A stretch of DNA of 64,000 nucleotides from Paraburkholderia silvatlantica (GTDB lineage Bacteria > Pseudomonadota > Gammaproteobacteria > Burkholderiales > Burkholderiaceae): positions 62,001 through 126,000 of the forward strand of contig NZ_QEOL01000001.1 in assembly GCF_003096715.1 (NCBI RefSeq), in the 5' to 3' direction. This document shows, piece after piece, positions 17,001-25,291 of the stretch. Position numbers and translations under genes: made by a program. The number at the start of each line of letters is the position of its first letter. Position 1 is the stretch's first letter. The notes below the pieces were generated by a model. That model was not told the origin of the DNA, did not search any database, and saw nothing but the letters and a program-made list of their open reading frames with translations.

Positions 17001-18116
17001 ATGAACCAGCAAACCATTCCGCTTTTGAGCGCCACGCCGGGCACGCACCGCGAACTGACCAGTTTCCATTTTGGCCCCGCCGACGCGCGCCAGAAGATTT
17101 ATATTCAGGCGTCGCTGCACGCCGACGAAACGCCCGCCATGCTGACGGCGGTGTTGTTGCGCGCGCAACTGGCGGAGCTCGAGGCGCAAGGCGCGCTCGC
17201 CGCGCAGGTGGTGCTCGTGCCGCTCGCCAATCCCGTGGGTCTGAATCAGCACGTGCTTGGCCAGTTCATCGGCCGCTTCGATCTCGCGAGCGGCAGGAAC
17301 TTCAATCGTCATTTCCATGCGTTTCCCAGGCTGCTCGCGCGCGCGAAGGAGACGCTCGGCGCCCACGCCGGGCGCAACCGCGATCTGATCCGGCAACTGA
17401 TGCGCGAAGCGCTGGACGCGCAGGCGCCGCTCACGGAATTCGATTCGCTCCAGTTGGCGCTGCTGAGGCTCTCGCACGACGCCGATCTCATCATCGACCT
17501 GCATTGTTCGCTCGAGGCGGTCATGCACGTGTACACGAGCGAGGCCGGCTGGCCCGATATCGAGCCGCTAGCCCGCTATCTCGGCTCGCGGGCGCAACTG
17601 CTCGCCACCGACTCGGGCGCGCAGGCGTTCGACGAGGCGCATAGCCTGCTGTGGTGGCAACTGCGGCAACAGATGCCGGCCACGCAGCCCGTGCCCGCCG
17701 GACCCGCCGCGGTGACGATCGAGTGCCGCGGCCAGCGCGACGTATCGTGGGAAAGCGCGCAGCAGGACGCCGATGCGCTGCTCGACTACCTGCGCTGGCG
17801 CGGCGCGCTCCTCGGCGAGGCGAAGCCGCTGCCGGAACTGCTGATGCCGGCCACGCCGCTTGCCGGCAGCGCGCAATTCCACGCGCCGTGCAGCGGCATT
17901 CTCGTGCACCGCGCGAAGATCGGCGACTGGATACGCGAGAACGACCCGCTTTTCGACATCGTCGACCCGATGACGGGCGAGACGACGACGGTGAAGAGCA
18001 CCTCGGAAGGTGTTTTCTACATGCGACGGGCGATTCGCTTCGTCACGGCCGGTGCGCCGCTCGGACGCGTGACGGGCACCCGGCCGATACGCAGCGGCGT
18101 GCTGCTGGGAGCTTGA
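17001..18116 (+). CDS. Succinylglutamate desuccinylase/aspartoacylase family metallohydrolase
   Basis: This is a zinc-dependent deacylase of the M14-like AstE/ASPA family, 371 residues. The expected metal and substrate motifs appear in order: HADETPA (His and Glu zinc ligands, about residues 40-46), ANPVGLNQ, GRNFNRHF (substrate Arg) and DLHCS (third zinc ligand). The C-terminal ~90 residues form a separate beta-rich domain (FHAPCSGILVHRAKIGDWIR) resembling a biotinyl/lipoyl-like hairpin. Its partner, an amino-acid-binding protein, suggests that it removes an acyl group from an imported amino-acid conjugate. The exact substrate is unknown. Confidence 0.85.
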   Translation: MNQQTIPLLSATPGTHRELTSFHFGPADARQKIYIQASLHADETPAMLTAVLLRAQLAELEAQGALAAQVVLVPLANPVGLNQHVLGQFIGRFDLASGRNFNRHFHAFPRLLARAKETLGAHAGRNRDLIRQLMREALDAQAPLTEFDSLQLALLRLSHDADLIIDLHCSLEAVMHVYTSEAGWPDIEPLARYLGSRAQLLATDSGAQAFDEAHSLLWWQLRQQMPATQPVPAGPAAVTIECRGQRDVSWESAQQDADALLDYLRWRGALLGEAKPLPELLMPATPLAGSAQFHAPCSGILVHRAKIGDWIRENDPLFDIVDPMTGETTTVKSTSEGVFYMRRAIRFVTAGAPLGRVTGTRPIRSGVLLGA

Positions 18117-18128
18117 GCAGGGAGCGCG

Positions 18129-19460
18129 TCAGGCTTGCTGACGCAACATCCTGAACGTTGCGCGAACTTCTTCCGTGAACGCGGCAGGCTGCTCCCAGGC
18201 TGCGAAATGGCCGCCTCTCGGAAGACAACTGTAGTGAATCAGCCTGGGGTAGGCGCGTTCCGCCCAGCTTTGGGGCGCGGCGTAGATTTCGTCGGGGAAG
18301 ACGCTCACGCCAACCGGCAGCTCCACATGCTTGGGCTCGAAAAAGTTGAGCTTGTTTTCCCAATACAGGCGCGCGGACGAGACCGCCGTCTTCGTCAGCC
18401 AATAGAGCGTGACGTTGTCGAGCACATCGTCCTTCGTCAGACCTTCGGGCTGGCCTTCGAACACGCGCGCGATCAGCGCCTGACCGCTCGCATCGTGGTC
18501 CAGCATCCATGCAGCGAGGCCGACTGGCGAATCCTGGATGCCGTAGAGCGTCTGCGGGCGATTCGCCATTTCGAGCGCGTAGCCCAGACCGTGCTTGTAA
18601 AAGTAATCGAGCTGGCCATACGCGTGCTGTTCCTGCGGCGAAAGTCCGGCGGGCGGCGGTGTGCCGTCCTTGAGCGATTTGGCGATCGCGTCGGGCACGG
18701 TCGCGGGCATGTTGGTGTGAATGCCCACGAGTCCTGCGGGCTTGAGCAGCGCCAGTTGTTCCGTCACGGCATTGCCCCAGTCGCCCCCTTGCGCCGCGTA
18801 GCGCTTGTAGCCGAGCCGGTCCATCAGCACGGCCCAGGCGCGCGCGATACGCTGCGGGTCCCAGCCGGTCTTCGTCGGCTTGCCGGAAAAGCCGTAGCCC
18901 GGAAGCGAGGGAATGACGACGTGGAACGCGTCGGACACACTTGCGCCATGCGCAGTCGGACTGGTGAGCGGCTCGATGATCTTCAGTTGCTCGACGATCG
19001 AGCCGGGCCAGCCGTGTGTGACGACGATCGGCAGCGCGTTCTCGTGCTTCGAGCGCACATGGATGAAGTGGATATCGAGCCCGTCGATTTCCGTGACGTA
19101 TTGCGGCAGCGAGTTGAGTCTCGCTTCCACCTTGCGCCAGTCGTAATCATTGGCCCAGTAGTTGGCGAGCCTTTGCATGGTTGCGAGCTGCACGCCTTGC
19201 GACGCGTCGTCGACGGTTTCGCGCTCTGGCCACTGTGTCGCGACGATGCGGCGTCGCAGGTCGGTCAGCGCCGTTTCCGGCACTTGAACGCGAAGCGGAC
19301 GAATGGAAGACGGATCGCCGGCCGCGATCTGCGTGATGCCGTTTGCCGCCGGCTTCGATTCTGCGAAGGCGAACCGGCTCATTGCGACACCTGCAGCGAG
19401 CGTGGCGGCGGCGCCGATGAAGCGCCGGCGTGAAAGCGCGGGATGAAGATCGTTTGACAT
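18129..19460 (-). CDS. Epoxide hydrolase family protein with Tat signal
   Basis: This is an alpha/beta-hydrolase of the microsomal/juvenile-hormone epoxide hydrolase type, 443 residues. The N-terminus has a clear twin-arginine signal (SRRRFIGAAATLAAG, cleavage near AFAES), so the enzyme should be exported folded. An EHN domain follows (about 48-160: IRPLRVQVPETALTDLRRR, WPERE), then the hydrolase fold with VTHGWPGSIVEQLK (oxyanion HGWPG) and the nucleophile Asp in AQGGDWGNAV. The acid and His would be in the C-terminal part (PRGGHFAAWEQP). AGGA precedes the ATG by about seven bases. The substrate is unknown. Confidence 0.88.
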   Translation of the reverse strand: MSNDLHPALSRRRFIGAAATLAAGVAMSRFAFAESKPAANGITQIAAGDPSSIRPLRVQVPETALTDLRRRIVATQWPERETVDDASQGVQLATMQRLANYWANDYDWRKVEARLNSLPQYVTEIDGLDIHFIHVRSKHENALPIVVTHGWPGSIVEQLKIIEPLTSPTAHGASVSDAFHVVIPSLPGYGFSGKPTKTGWDPQRIARAWAVLMDRLGYKRYAAQGGDWGNAVTEQLALLKPAGLVGIHTNMPATVPDAIAKSLKDGTPPPAGLSPQEQHAYGQLDYFYKHGLGYALEMANRPQTLYGIQDSPVGLAAWMLDHDASGQALIARVFEGQPEGLTKDDVLDNVTLYWLTKTAVSSARLYWENKLNFFEPKHVELPVGVSVFPDEIYAAPQSWAERAYPRLIHYSCLPRGGHFAAWEQPAAFTEEVRATFRMLRQQA

Positions 19461-19606
19461 ACAAATTCCTGTTAGAGATGTCGTGCCGTGGCAAGCAGGA
19501 AGCATCAGGGCGTGCGTATGCGCCTCGGCAATCGAGGTATGTATCGTATTCCTAACTATTGGCGACAGAAACCGGCCCGCGAAAACGAGGCGCGCCGGTG
19601 CGGCGG

Positions 19607-20074
19607 CTATTCGGTGTCGAGCGAGCGAATCAGATTGGCGCGCAGGTTCACGATCGCCTTCTGCAATCTCATGAATTCGTCGGGACCCAGCCCGGTCGCG
19701 TCGGTGAGGTCCGCGATTCTCAGGCTCTTTTCGCGCAGCTTGCGGCCGCTGGCGGTCAGGCTCACACGCACCTGGCGCTCATCTTCCGGATCGCGGCGCC
19801 GTTCCACATATCCCATCGCTTCCAGCTTTTTCAGCATGGGGGTGAGCGTATTGGATTCGAGAAAGAGCTTCTCGCCCAGGCCGCTCACCGTCTGGTTGTC
19901 CTGCTCCCAGAGCGCGATGATCGCGATGTACTGCGGATAGGTCAGCCCGAGTTCGTCCAGGATCGGCTTGTACGCCTTGCCGAACGCCAGATTGGTCGAG
20001 TACACGGCGAAGCAAAGATAGTCTGCGAGCGGCGCGGGCTTGGCGCCCGGCGCCGGGTGGTCCGTCGGTTTCAT
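19607..20074 (-). CDS. ohrR: OhrR, MarR-family organic peroxide sensor
   Basis: This is a 155-residue winged-helix repressor. The reactive Cys lies in DYLCFAVYSTNLAF, the OhrR signature, and is the only Cys in the protein, so it is of the one-Cys type. The DNA-binding part has LTYPQYIAIIALWE, LESNTLTPMLKKLE and RRRDPEDERQVRVSLT, as in OhrR proteins. The second of two ATGs (20074) was chosen because GAGGA is correctly spaced for it and not for the one at 20080. A dyad AATCGC-TT-GCGATT lies 48 bp upstream. The ohr gene is 0.5 kb upstream with matching sites, so OhrR presumably represses both until peroxides oxidise it. Confidence 0.92.
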   Translation of the reverse strand: MKPTDHPAPGAKPAPLADYLCFAVYSTNLAFGKAYKPILDELGLTYPQYIAIIALWEQDNQTVSGLGEKLFLESNTLTPMLKKLEAMGYVERRRDPEDERQVRVSLTASGRKLREKSLRIADLTDATGLGPDEFMRLQKAIVNLRANLIRSLDTE

Positions 20075-20120
20075 GGTCATCCTCTTCAGACGAAGGCCTC
20101 AATGGCTCGCAAACCTGAAT

Positions 20121-20136
20121 AAATCGCTTGCGATTA
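20121..20136. promoter_or_regulatory. OhrR box upstream of ohrR
   Basis: AAATCGCTTGCGATTA contains the dyad AATCGC/GCGATT (20122-20135). It is nearly the same as the two dyads upstream of ohr at 21045-21060 and 21102-21117. Shared sequence in front of a sensor gene and its classical target supports an OhrR operator and autoregulation. Confidence 0.7.
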
Positions 20137-20213
20137 TATCGTAGGCCGACACCGGTTTCGCCGCCCATCGCCATCGCGATGCCCGGCGAAACGGCCACAA
20201 CGCGGTGACGCAA

Positions 20214-20483
20214 TTAATGGTGGGCGAAGAGGCTGTTTCGCTCCATGGCAACGCGGCTGCCCGCAGCCGAGGTGACATCGGCCATACCGCCGTACGCGGT
20301 GGCTGCGTTGCCGGCCTCGGTGCGCTCCGCGGCGAGCGTTTGCACGCTCTGGCCGCGTTGCGACGCCGGTGCGCCGACTTCGGGGCGATAGGCCGGGGCC
20401 GGGCCGTAGCCGCTCGCGAATGCGGGGGCGGCTGCGCTGGCCGAAAGGGCGATGAGAAGCGTGGCGATGAGACGGGTTTTCAT
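20214..20483 (-). CDS. Small exported protein, Burkholderia-type (DUF4148-like)
   Basis: This is an 89-residue protein with a clean Sec signal peptide (MKTRLIATLLIALSASAAAPAFA). It is followed by a short Gly/Ala/Pro-rich mature part with few hydrophobic residues and no Cys. The layout (signal, low-complexity 60-residue tail with AAERTEAGNAATAYGG) resembles the small periplasmic DUF4148-type proteins abundant in Burkholderiaceae. The family assignment is from memory and tentative. It lies between ohr and ohrR on the same strand and may be co-transcribed with ohr (62-bp gap), hinting at a stress-related role. No function is known. Confidence 0.65.
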   Translation of the reverse strand: MKTRLIATLLIALSASAAAPAFASGYGPAPAYRPEVGAPASQRGQSVQTLAAERTEAGNAATAYGGMADVTSAAGSRVAMERNSLFAHH

Positions 20484-20545
20484 GATGGGATCTCGCTAGG
20501 TGAGGTTCAGTGGGTTCGGGTGAACGAAGTCATTGCGTTTGCCGC

Positions 20546-20992
20546 TTACGCGGTCACGACTGTCAGGCTCACGTCGATGTTGCCGTGGACGGCCTTCGAG
20601 TAAGGGCAGATCTGATGGGCGCTGCGCGCGATGGCCTCGGCCACGTTTTGCTCGACGCCCGGCAGCTTGACCGTGAAGTGCGCGCCCAGGAACCAGGCGG
20701 CGCCGGTCTGACCGATATCGACCTGAATGTCCACCGCGGCGTCCCGCGGCAAGGCGACCTTCTTCAGCGAAGCCGCGATGCCGAGCGCGGAGATGTAGCA
20801 GGCAGACCACGCGCCCGCAAACAGCTGTTCGGCGCGCGGATGCGGTTCGGTGCCGACGATGTCGAGCGTTTCGCCGGTTGAAGACGAAAGCTCGAGGTCG
20901 ACCACGCCGAATTCGCCGCGTTGCGCCGCGGGGTCGTGGTTGATGGTGGTGTGGGTGTTGCCCGAGAACAGCACTTTGTCGATCGTTGCCAT
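20546..20992 (-). CDS. ohr: Organic hydroperoxide resistance protein Ohr
   Basis: This is a thiol peroxidase of the OsmC/Ohr fold that reduces organic hydroperoxides in the cytoplasm. It has 148 residues, the usual size. The catalytic cysteines are in AGAWSACYISALG and AHQICPYSKAV, and N-terminal GRE-type glycine/arginine features are present (QRGEFGVVDLEL). AAGGAGCGCC precedes the ATG. Two dyads related to AAATCGCATGCGATTT lie upstream (21045-21060 and 21102-21117), matching one in front of ohrR, so OhrR control is likely. Confidence 0.93.
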   Translation of the reverse strand: MATIDKVLFSGNTHTTINHDPAAQRGEFGVVDLELSSSTGETLDIVGTEPHPRAEQLFAGAWSACYISALGIAASLKKVALPRDAAVDIQVDIGQTGAAWFLGAHFTVKLPGVEQNVAEAIARSAHQICPYSKAVHGNIDVSLTVVTA

Positions 20993-21044
20993 GAGGCGCT
21001 CCTTGATGATATCCGGGGTTGAGTCGTATGCGTCGCGTGATATC

Positions 21045-21060
21045 GAATCGCATGCGATGC
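21045..21060. promoter_or_regulatory. OhrR box, proximal, upstream of ohr
   Basis: GAATCGCATGCGATGC lies 53 bp upstream of the ohr start and shares the AATCGC-AT-GCGAT core with the distal box, with which it is centred 57 bp apart. It is probably a second half of a bipartite OhrR operator. Confidence 0.6.
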
Positions 21061-21101
21061 ATAGTGGGCGAGAAATTCCGCCATGTCAAGCGTATAAGAT
21101 T

Positions 21102-21117
21102 AAATCGCATGCGATTT
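21102..21117. promoter_or_regulatory. OhrR box, distal, upstream of ohr
   Basis: AAATCGCATGCGATTT is a perfect 16-bp palindrome 110 bp upstream of the ohr start. It is AT-rich at the ends and is the best copy of the element also found at 20121-20136 and 21045-21060. Confidence 0.7.
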
Positions 21118-21264
21118 ATTTGGGGTCGCTGGAGTCACTTAAGGGAAAGATCGACCGCTGAAACGTTATCGATCGTTTTGATGATCCGTCGCGATCGAGA
21201 CCTTTTGATCGCATGGCTGGGAGGCGGCGCGGCAGGCCGAGCCGCACCGGGCGGTCACAAGCGC

Positions 21265-21738
21265 CTATGCCGCCAGTTCGATGGCAGGCTCGCAGACAAT
21301 GGGAAAATTCACCGAATTGGCGATATAGCACTGCTCGTGCGCCGCATGATGCAACCGCTCGGCGAGGCTGCGGTTGTCGCTCGCGCGGATCGTCACGCGC
21401 GGGCGCAACACGATCTTCGTGAAGGCGCCGCGCTGCGGCGTATCGGCCATCGTGCCTTCGGCCTCGTCTTCATAGGCGAGCACCGCGATGCCCGCCTCGG
21501 CGCACAGGTGCAGATACCAGAGCTTGTGGCACGCCGAAGCCGAAGCCACAAGCAGATCCTCGGGATTCCAGCGCGCGGCGTTGCCGCGAAAGGCCGGATC
21601 CGACGAGCCCGGAATGTCCGGCTTGCCGTTTGCGCGGATCACGTGATCGCGGTCGTAATCCCGATAAGCCGAGGTGCCCGTGCCGCGATTGCCCGTCCAT
21701 TGCACCGAAACGCGGTAGGTGTGTTCGCCGTGCGCCAT
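21265..21738 (-). CDS. OsmC family peroxiredoxin-like protein
   Basis: This is a 157-residue OsmC-fold protein distinct from Ohr. The two thiols are in VASASACHKLWYLHLC and HEQCYIANSV. DYDRDHVIRANGKPDIPGSS is typical of the OsmC subgroup annotated as OsmC family protein. The ATG at 21738 follows CGGAGAG; an upstream extension in the same frame has no start signal. It should reduce hydroperoxides, but substrate range is uncertain. The gene is divergent from a GntR regulator across a TGGTATACCA site, so that regulator rather than OhrR may control it. Confidence 0.87.
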   Translation of the reverse strand: MAHGEHTYRVSVQWTGNRGTGTSAYRDYDRDHVIRANGKPDIPGSSDPAFRGNAARWNPEDLLVASASACHKLWYLHLCAEAGIAVLAYEDEAEGTMADTPQRGAFTKIVLRPRVTIRASDNRSLAERLHHAAHEQCYIANSVNFPIVCEPAIELAA

Positions 21739-21796
21739 GCTGACTCTCCGTTTTGCATCGAAAAGGGATACGTCATTATGACCGTACCTGGAATTT

Positions 21797-21806
21797 TGGT
21801 ATACCA
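21797..21806. promoter_or_regulatory. GntR (FCD-type) operator TGGTATACCA
   Basis: TGGTATACCA is a perfect 10-bp palindrome with the TGG-N4-CCA form of FCD-type GntR sites. It lies in the divergent region between osmC-like (start 21738) and the GntR gene. It overlaps a possible -10 element, so binding would be expected to repress the GntR gene and probably osmC. Confidence 0.6.
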
Positions 21807-21848
21807 TTATTCCTAATGATCCAAATGAGAACCGGCCGTGAACCGGGC

Positions 21849-22511
21849 ATGACACGCATGGAAACAAGATTCGACTCCACGGCGGATGCGGTTGCGTCCG
21901 GGTTGCGCGACCTGATCGTCAGCGGCGAGCTGGGCAGCGGTGAGCGTCTTGTCGAGCGCGATCTCGCGGAGCGTTTCGAGGTGAGCCGCATTCCGTTGCG
22001 CGAAGCCATCCAGCGGCTCGCGCGCGAAGGGCTCGTCGAGATTTTCCGCAATCGTGGTGCGGTCGTGCGCATGCTCACGGCGCAGGACGTGGAGGAGATC
22101 TACGGCTTGCGCGCGCTGCTCGAAGGCGACGCGATCTTTCACGGCGTCAAGCGCATCGACGACGAAACGCTCGCACGCGCGGAACTCGTCCACCGGCTGC
22201 TGGGCGAGGCGGCCGCCACGCGGAAGCAGGGCGAACTCAACCGCGAGTTTCACGAACTGCTTTACGGCGCGTGCGGGAACGCCCGTCAACTGGCGGCCAT
22301 TCGCGAACTGCGCGCGCAAGTGGAGCGCTACGAGCGGCTGCAGAATACCTTGCTTGCCGATACGCCCTCGTTCCAGCACGAACACGAGGCCATCCTCGAA
22401 GCGTGCCTTGCACGCAACGCGCGCAGCGCGCGCGCCTTGACCGTGGCGCATATCCACTCGGCGAGGCGCATCGTGCTCGCCGTGGTGGAGCGCATGGCGG
22501 CGCAAGGGTAA
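21849..22511 (+). CDS. GntR family regulator (FCD/VanR type)
   Basis: This is a regulator of about 220 residues. The N-terminal winged helix (residues about 8-72) includes GELGSGERLVERDLAERFEV and VSRIPLREAIQRLAREGL. A helical FCD domain (about 78-212) with the FHELLYGACGN metal-site block follows. The start is ambiguous: ATGs at 21816, 21825, 21849 and 21858 share the frame. The later ones were preferred because the operator at 21797-21806 overlaps the probable promoter and no ribosome site precedes the earlier ATGs. It probably controls itself and the divergent osmC-like gene. The ligand is unknown. Confidence 0.83.
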   Translation: MTRMETRFDSTADAVASGLRDLIVSGELGSGERLVERDLAERFEVSRIPLREAIQRLAREGLVEIFRNRGAVVRMLTAQDVEEIYGLRALLEGDAIFHGVKRIDDETLARAELVHRLLGEAAATRKQGELNREFHELLYGACGNARQLAAIRELRAQVERYERLQNTLLADTPSFQHEHEAILEACLARNARSARALTVAHIHSARRIVLAVVERMAAQG

Positions 22512-22622
22512 TGCTTGTACGGCACGGCATTCACGCACATCGCCCTGGTTTTTACGACATTTTTTCTTGTGACCCTTACGGGCGAACCCTAGACTGGGTG
22601 CATCGAAACGACAGGAGACGCC

Positions 22623-23261
22623 ATGTCGATCTTGCGTGCAAGCCAACGCCCGGATGAGCAGACCGCTACCGTACAGCCCGGCCTCGGCCGGCTAGTGCTC
22701 AGACGCTTCGATCCGCGCCACGACTCATGGGAGGCGCTCACGCGGTTGCTGCATCGCGCGTTCTCGCGGCTCGCGTCGCTTGGATTGCACTGCTCATGTG
22801 CCGATCAGGCGGCAAGCCTCACGCGTGAACGCGCGCTGGCTGGAGATTGCTTCGTCGCCGTCTGCAATGGCAGGATCATCGGCACGCTCACGGTGGAAGG
22901 TCACGATAGCCATTCGCAGTGCGAACATTATCGCCAGCGCGGCGTGGCTTCGGTCCATCAGTTCGGTATCGAGCCAAAATGGCAAAGCCGCGGTATCGGC
23001 CGCGCGCTGCTCGCGTTCGCGGGGCGTTGGGCGGCCGCGCGCGGTTACACGCAGCTCGCGCTCGACACGCCGTTCCCCGCTGCCCACCTCATTGCGTTCT
23101 ATCGCGCACAAGGCTTCAGTCTCGTCGATGTCGTGCGCTTTGCGGGTCGCGGCTACGACAGCGCGGTGCTCGTCAAGGCGGCCGCGCCGCGCAGCGGCGT
23201 GACATTCCCGCACTTGACGGGTGGGTCGTTGCACGCCACGTCGCCGGGTCCGCTCGCCTGA
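22623..23261 (+). CDS. GNAT family N-acetyltransferase
   Basis: This is a 212-residue acetyl-CoA-dependent transferase of the GNAT fold. The acetyl-CoA loop is in EPKWQSRGIGRALLAFA (Q-x-x-G-x-G/A form), followed by LALDTPFPAAHLIAFYRAQGF, the usual final strand-helix. The N-terminal 60 residues are variable and include several Cys/His, whose meaning is unclear. AGGAGACGCC precedes the ATG. The acceptor substrate cannot be inferred. It ends 14 bp from the convergent EAL gene. Confidence 0.85.
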   Translation: MSILRASQRPDEQTATVQPGLGRLVLRRFDPRHDSWEALTRLLHRAFSRLASLGLHCSCADQAASLTRERALAGDCFVAVCNGRIIGTLTVEGHDSHSQCEHYRQRGVASVHQFGIEPKWQSRGIGRALLAFAGRWAAARGYTQLALDTPFPAAHLIAFYRAQGFSLVDVVRFAGRGYDSAVLVKAAAPRSGVTFPHLTGGSLHATSPGPLA

Positions 23262-23274
23262 GCGCGCGCCACGC

Positions 23275-24849
23275 TCACGCCTTGTGCGTGCACGCGGCTT
23301 CACGCTCCAGATAGCGCAGGAATTCGTCGGCGGGCATGGCCTTCGCATAAAGCCAGCCCTGCGCGAACTGCACGCCGCGCTCGCGCAGATACTGCGCCTG
23401 TGCCTCGGTTTCCACGCCCTCGGCGACCATCAGCAGGTCGAGGCTGCGCGCCATTTCGATGATGTGCGGCACGATCTTGTTCATTTCTTCGCCGCGCGCC
23501 AGCGAGCGGATGAACGAACGGTCGATCTTGATGCCATCCACGGGCAATGCCTGCAGATAGGAGAGGCTAGAATATCCCGTGCCGAAATCGTCGATGAAAA
23601 CGCGGTGGCCGGCCGCGCGAAACGCGTCGAGAACGGGCGCGCAGCTGGCGGTGTCGATGAGCGTGCGCTCGACCGCTTCGAACCAGATTTGTTCGGGATG
23701 CACCGCATATTTCGCGAGACTGGCCTTGAGGGTTTCGAGCACGCGTGTGCCGGCGAGATCCTTGCCTGCGAGGTTCAGCGAGACGTGCAGATCGCGGCGA
23801 TGCGCGAGCGTGGCGCCCACGCCCTCGAACACGGAGCGTATGACCTGATCGGTGATGGGCTCGACGAGATCGAGCGATTCCGCCATCGGAATGAACGTGT
23901 CCGGCGCGACGACGGTGCCGTCTTCGAGCTTCCAGCGCACGAGCGCTTCCGCGCCGACGCAGCGCCCGCTTTCCAGCGAGACGAGCGGCTGCATCCACGC
24001 CACGAACTGGTGCTGCCGGATGCCCTGCAGAAGCGCGTTGCGCGGCGTGCGCAGCTTGCGGCGCCAGCGCATGACGAGCCACGTGCCGATTGCGCTCAGG
24101 ACGAGCGCGGGCGGCAGAAGCGTTCGAAGCTGCGCCGCGAGGTCCCGGCGCATGCGTTGCTCGGGCTCGTACGCGACCACCGCAATGGGATAACGGCTCG
24201 AGCGCTCGACGACGTAATAGCGTCCTTCGAAATACGCGCTGCTGCCGGTGCGCTCGAGCGCCGCGCGTACGAGGGCATCGTCGGTGTGCGGCCAGTTCGC
24301 AATGACGGCGCCGTCCTGCGTTTCGAGAACGGTCAGCTTGATGGTGTCGTCGAGCGGCACAATGTCGAGGTAGAAGCGCGGGTCAATCACCACGACGTGA
24401 TTGCCGAGGCGCACGTTGAGCATCTGCCGCTCGTTGCCGCGCTTGCCGACTTCGGTATGCCAGGCGGTGAAGCCGCCTGCATAGGCCCATTCGGGCGGCG
24501 GCAACGCGATATCGACGGCGCCGCGCAGCGAACTGCAGCGCAGCCGCATGTCATGGATCGAAGCCACTTCGCGAATGTATCGAAACTGTTCCTCGACCTG
24601 CCGCAGCCGCTGCATGTGGTCGTTCGTGCACGGCGCGTCGGCGTATGACATGAGCTGGCGCAGCGCGGACCCGGCTTCGGCGCTCACCAGTTCGGCGCGC
24701 TGCAGCGCGCGATTCGAAAAGACGTCCACTTGCCGGCGCAACTGGCGTTCGTTGATGGCGTTCGACGCGTACACGGCCGCCGTGAGCGTTGCCAGGACGG
24801 CGAACGCCACGACACAAAATGTCGTCAGGACGGTGAGTCGGCTGCTCAT
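23275..24849 (-). CDS. CSS-motif EAL-domain c-di-GMP phosphodiesterase
   Basis: This is a membrane phosphodiesterase of 524 residues. A first TM (about 8-30), a periplasmic CSS domain (about 32-235) with the motif RLRCSSLRG and a partner Cys at about residue 74, a second TM (about 238-258) and a cytoplasmic EAL domain (about 265-515) are seen. Catalytic motifs are present: AEALVRW (EAL), [16 protein letters not shown] and VAEGVETEAQ. It should hydrolyse c-di-GMP to pGpG. In known CSS-EAL proteins a periplasmic disulfide restrains activity. That the Cys pair acts this way here is inference. Confidence 0.92.
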   Translation of the reverse strand: MSSRLTVLTTFCVVAFAVLATLTAAVYASNAINERQLRRQVDVFSNRALQRAELVSAEAGSALRQLMSYADAPCTNDHMQRLRQVEEQFRYIREVASIHDMRLRCSSLRGAVDIALPPPEWAYAGGFTAWHTEVGKRGNERQMLNVRLGNHVVVIDPRFYLDIVPLDDTIKLTVLETQDGAVIANWPHTDDALVRAALERTGSSAYFEGRYYVVERSSRYPIAVVAYEPEQRMRRDLAAQLRTLLPPALVLSAIGTWLVMRWRRKLRTPRNALLQGIRQHQFVAWMQPLVSLESGRCVGAEALVRWKLEDGTVVAPDTFIPMAESLDLVEPITDQVIRSVFEGVGATLAHRRDLHVSLNLAGKDLAGTRVLETLKASLAKYAVHPEQIWFEAVERTLIDTASCAPVLDAFRAAGHRVFIDDFGTGYSSLSYLQALPVDGIKIDRSFIRSLARGEEMNKIVPHIIEMARSLDLLMVAEGVETEAQAQYLRERGVQFAQGWLYAKAMPADEFLRYLEREAACTHKA

Positions 24850-25291
24850 GGTGTACGGTCGGGCTCTGGCGCCGCGAACGACGGGGCCGTGCGGCCTTCG
24901 TCAAGCGCCGCCGCCGATGGTAGCGTCTTTCCGCTGGCCGCGACGCGATGCTGTCCGGCCGGTGCGTGAGCGCGAGCGCCGTAAGCGCCGGCGGTGCCGT
25001 TCATGCGTGGCGCATGAGAGTGGCCAGCGGGGTCGCCGGGTACACGTCAAGAACGCGCAGAATCGATCGATTTGGAATCCTCTGCAACGAAGCGATTGCG
25101 ACCGCGTTCCTTTGCAGCATAGAGCCGATACGGATCGAATCGCGCGCGCGAGCACGATGCCCGCGAGCAGCGTGGTGGCTTCGCGGTGAAAGCCCTCGAT
25201 TCCTGTGAGCCCTTGCGCGTTGGTGCCGAAAATGCGTGATCCATCCATCGCGCCGGGAGCCGTCCATTGCAGCTTGTCGCTGCCGCCGCAC
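24850..25291. other. Gene-poor stretch between the EAL and HD genes
   Basis: No intact gene is supported here. The only recognisable element is a GGDEF C-terminal trace at 25083-25127 on the minus strand. Short open frames on both strands have no family features or ribosome sites. The stretch should contain the EAL gene promoter near 24850-24950. Confidence 0.5.
25083..25127 (-). pseudogene. C-terminal remnant of a GGDEF-domain gene
   Basis: Read on the minus strand, this stretch encodes RLYAAKERGRNRFVA, the conserved last helix and strand of diguanylate cyclase domains (usual form ALYAAK-x-x-GRNR). About ten further residues follow before a stop. The upstream coding part is absent: nothing in any frame between here and the HD gene stop at 25292 shows the GGDEF core. 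The gene was therefore probably lost by deletion, leaving its tail. Confidence 0.6.
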
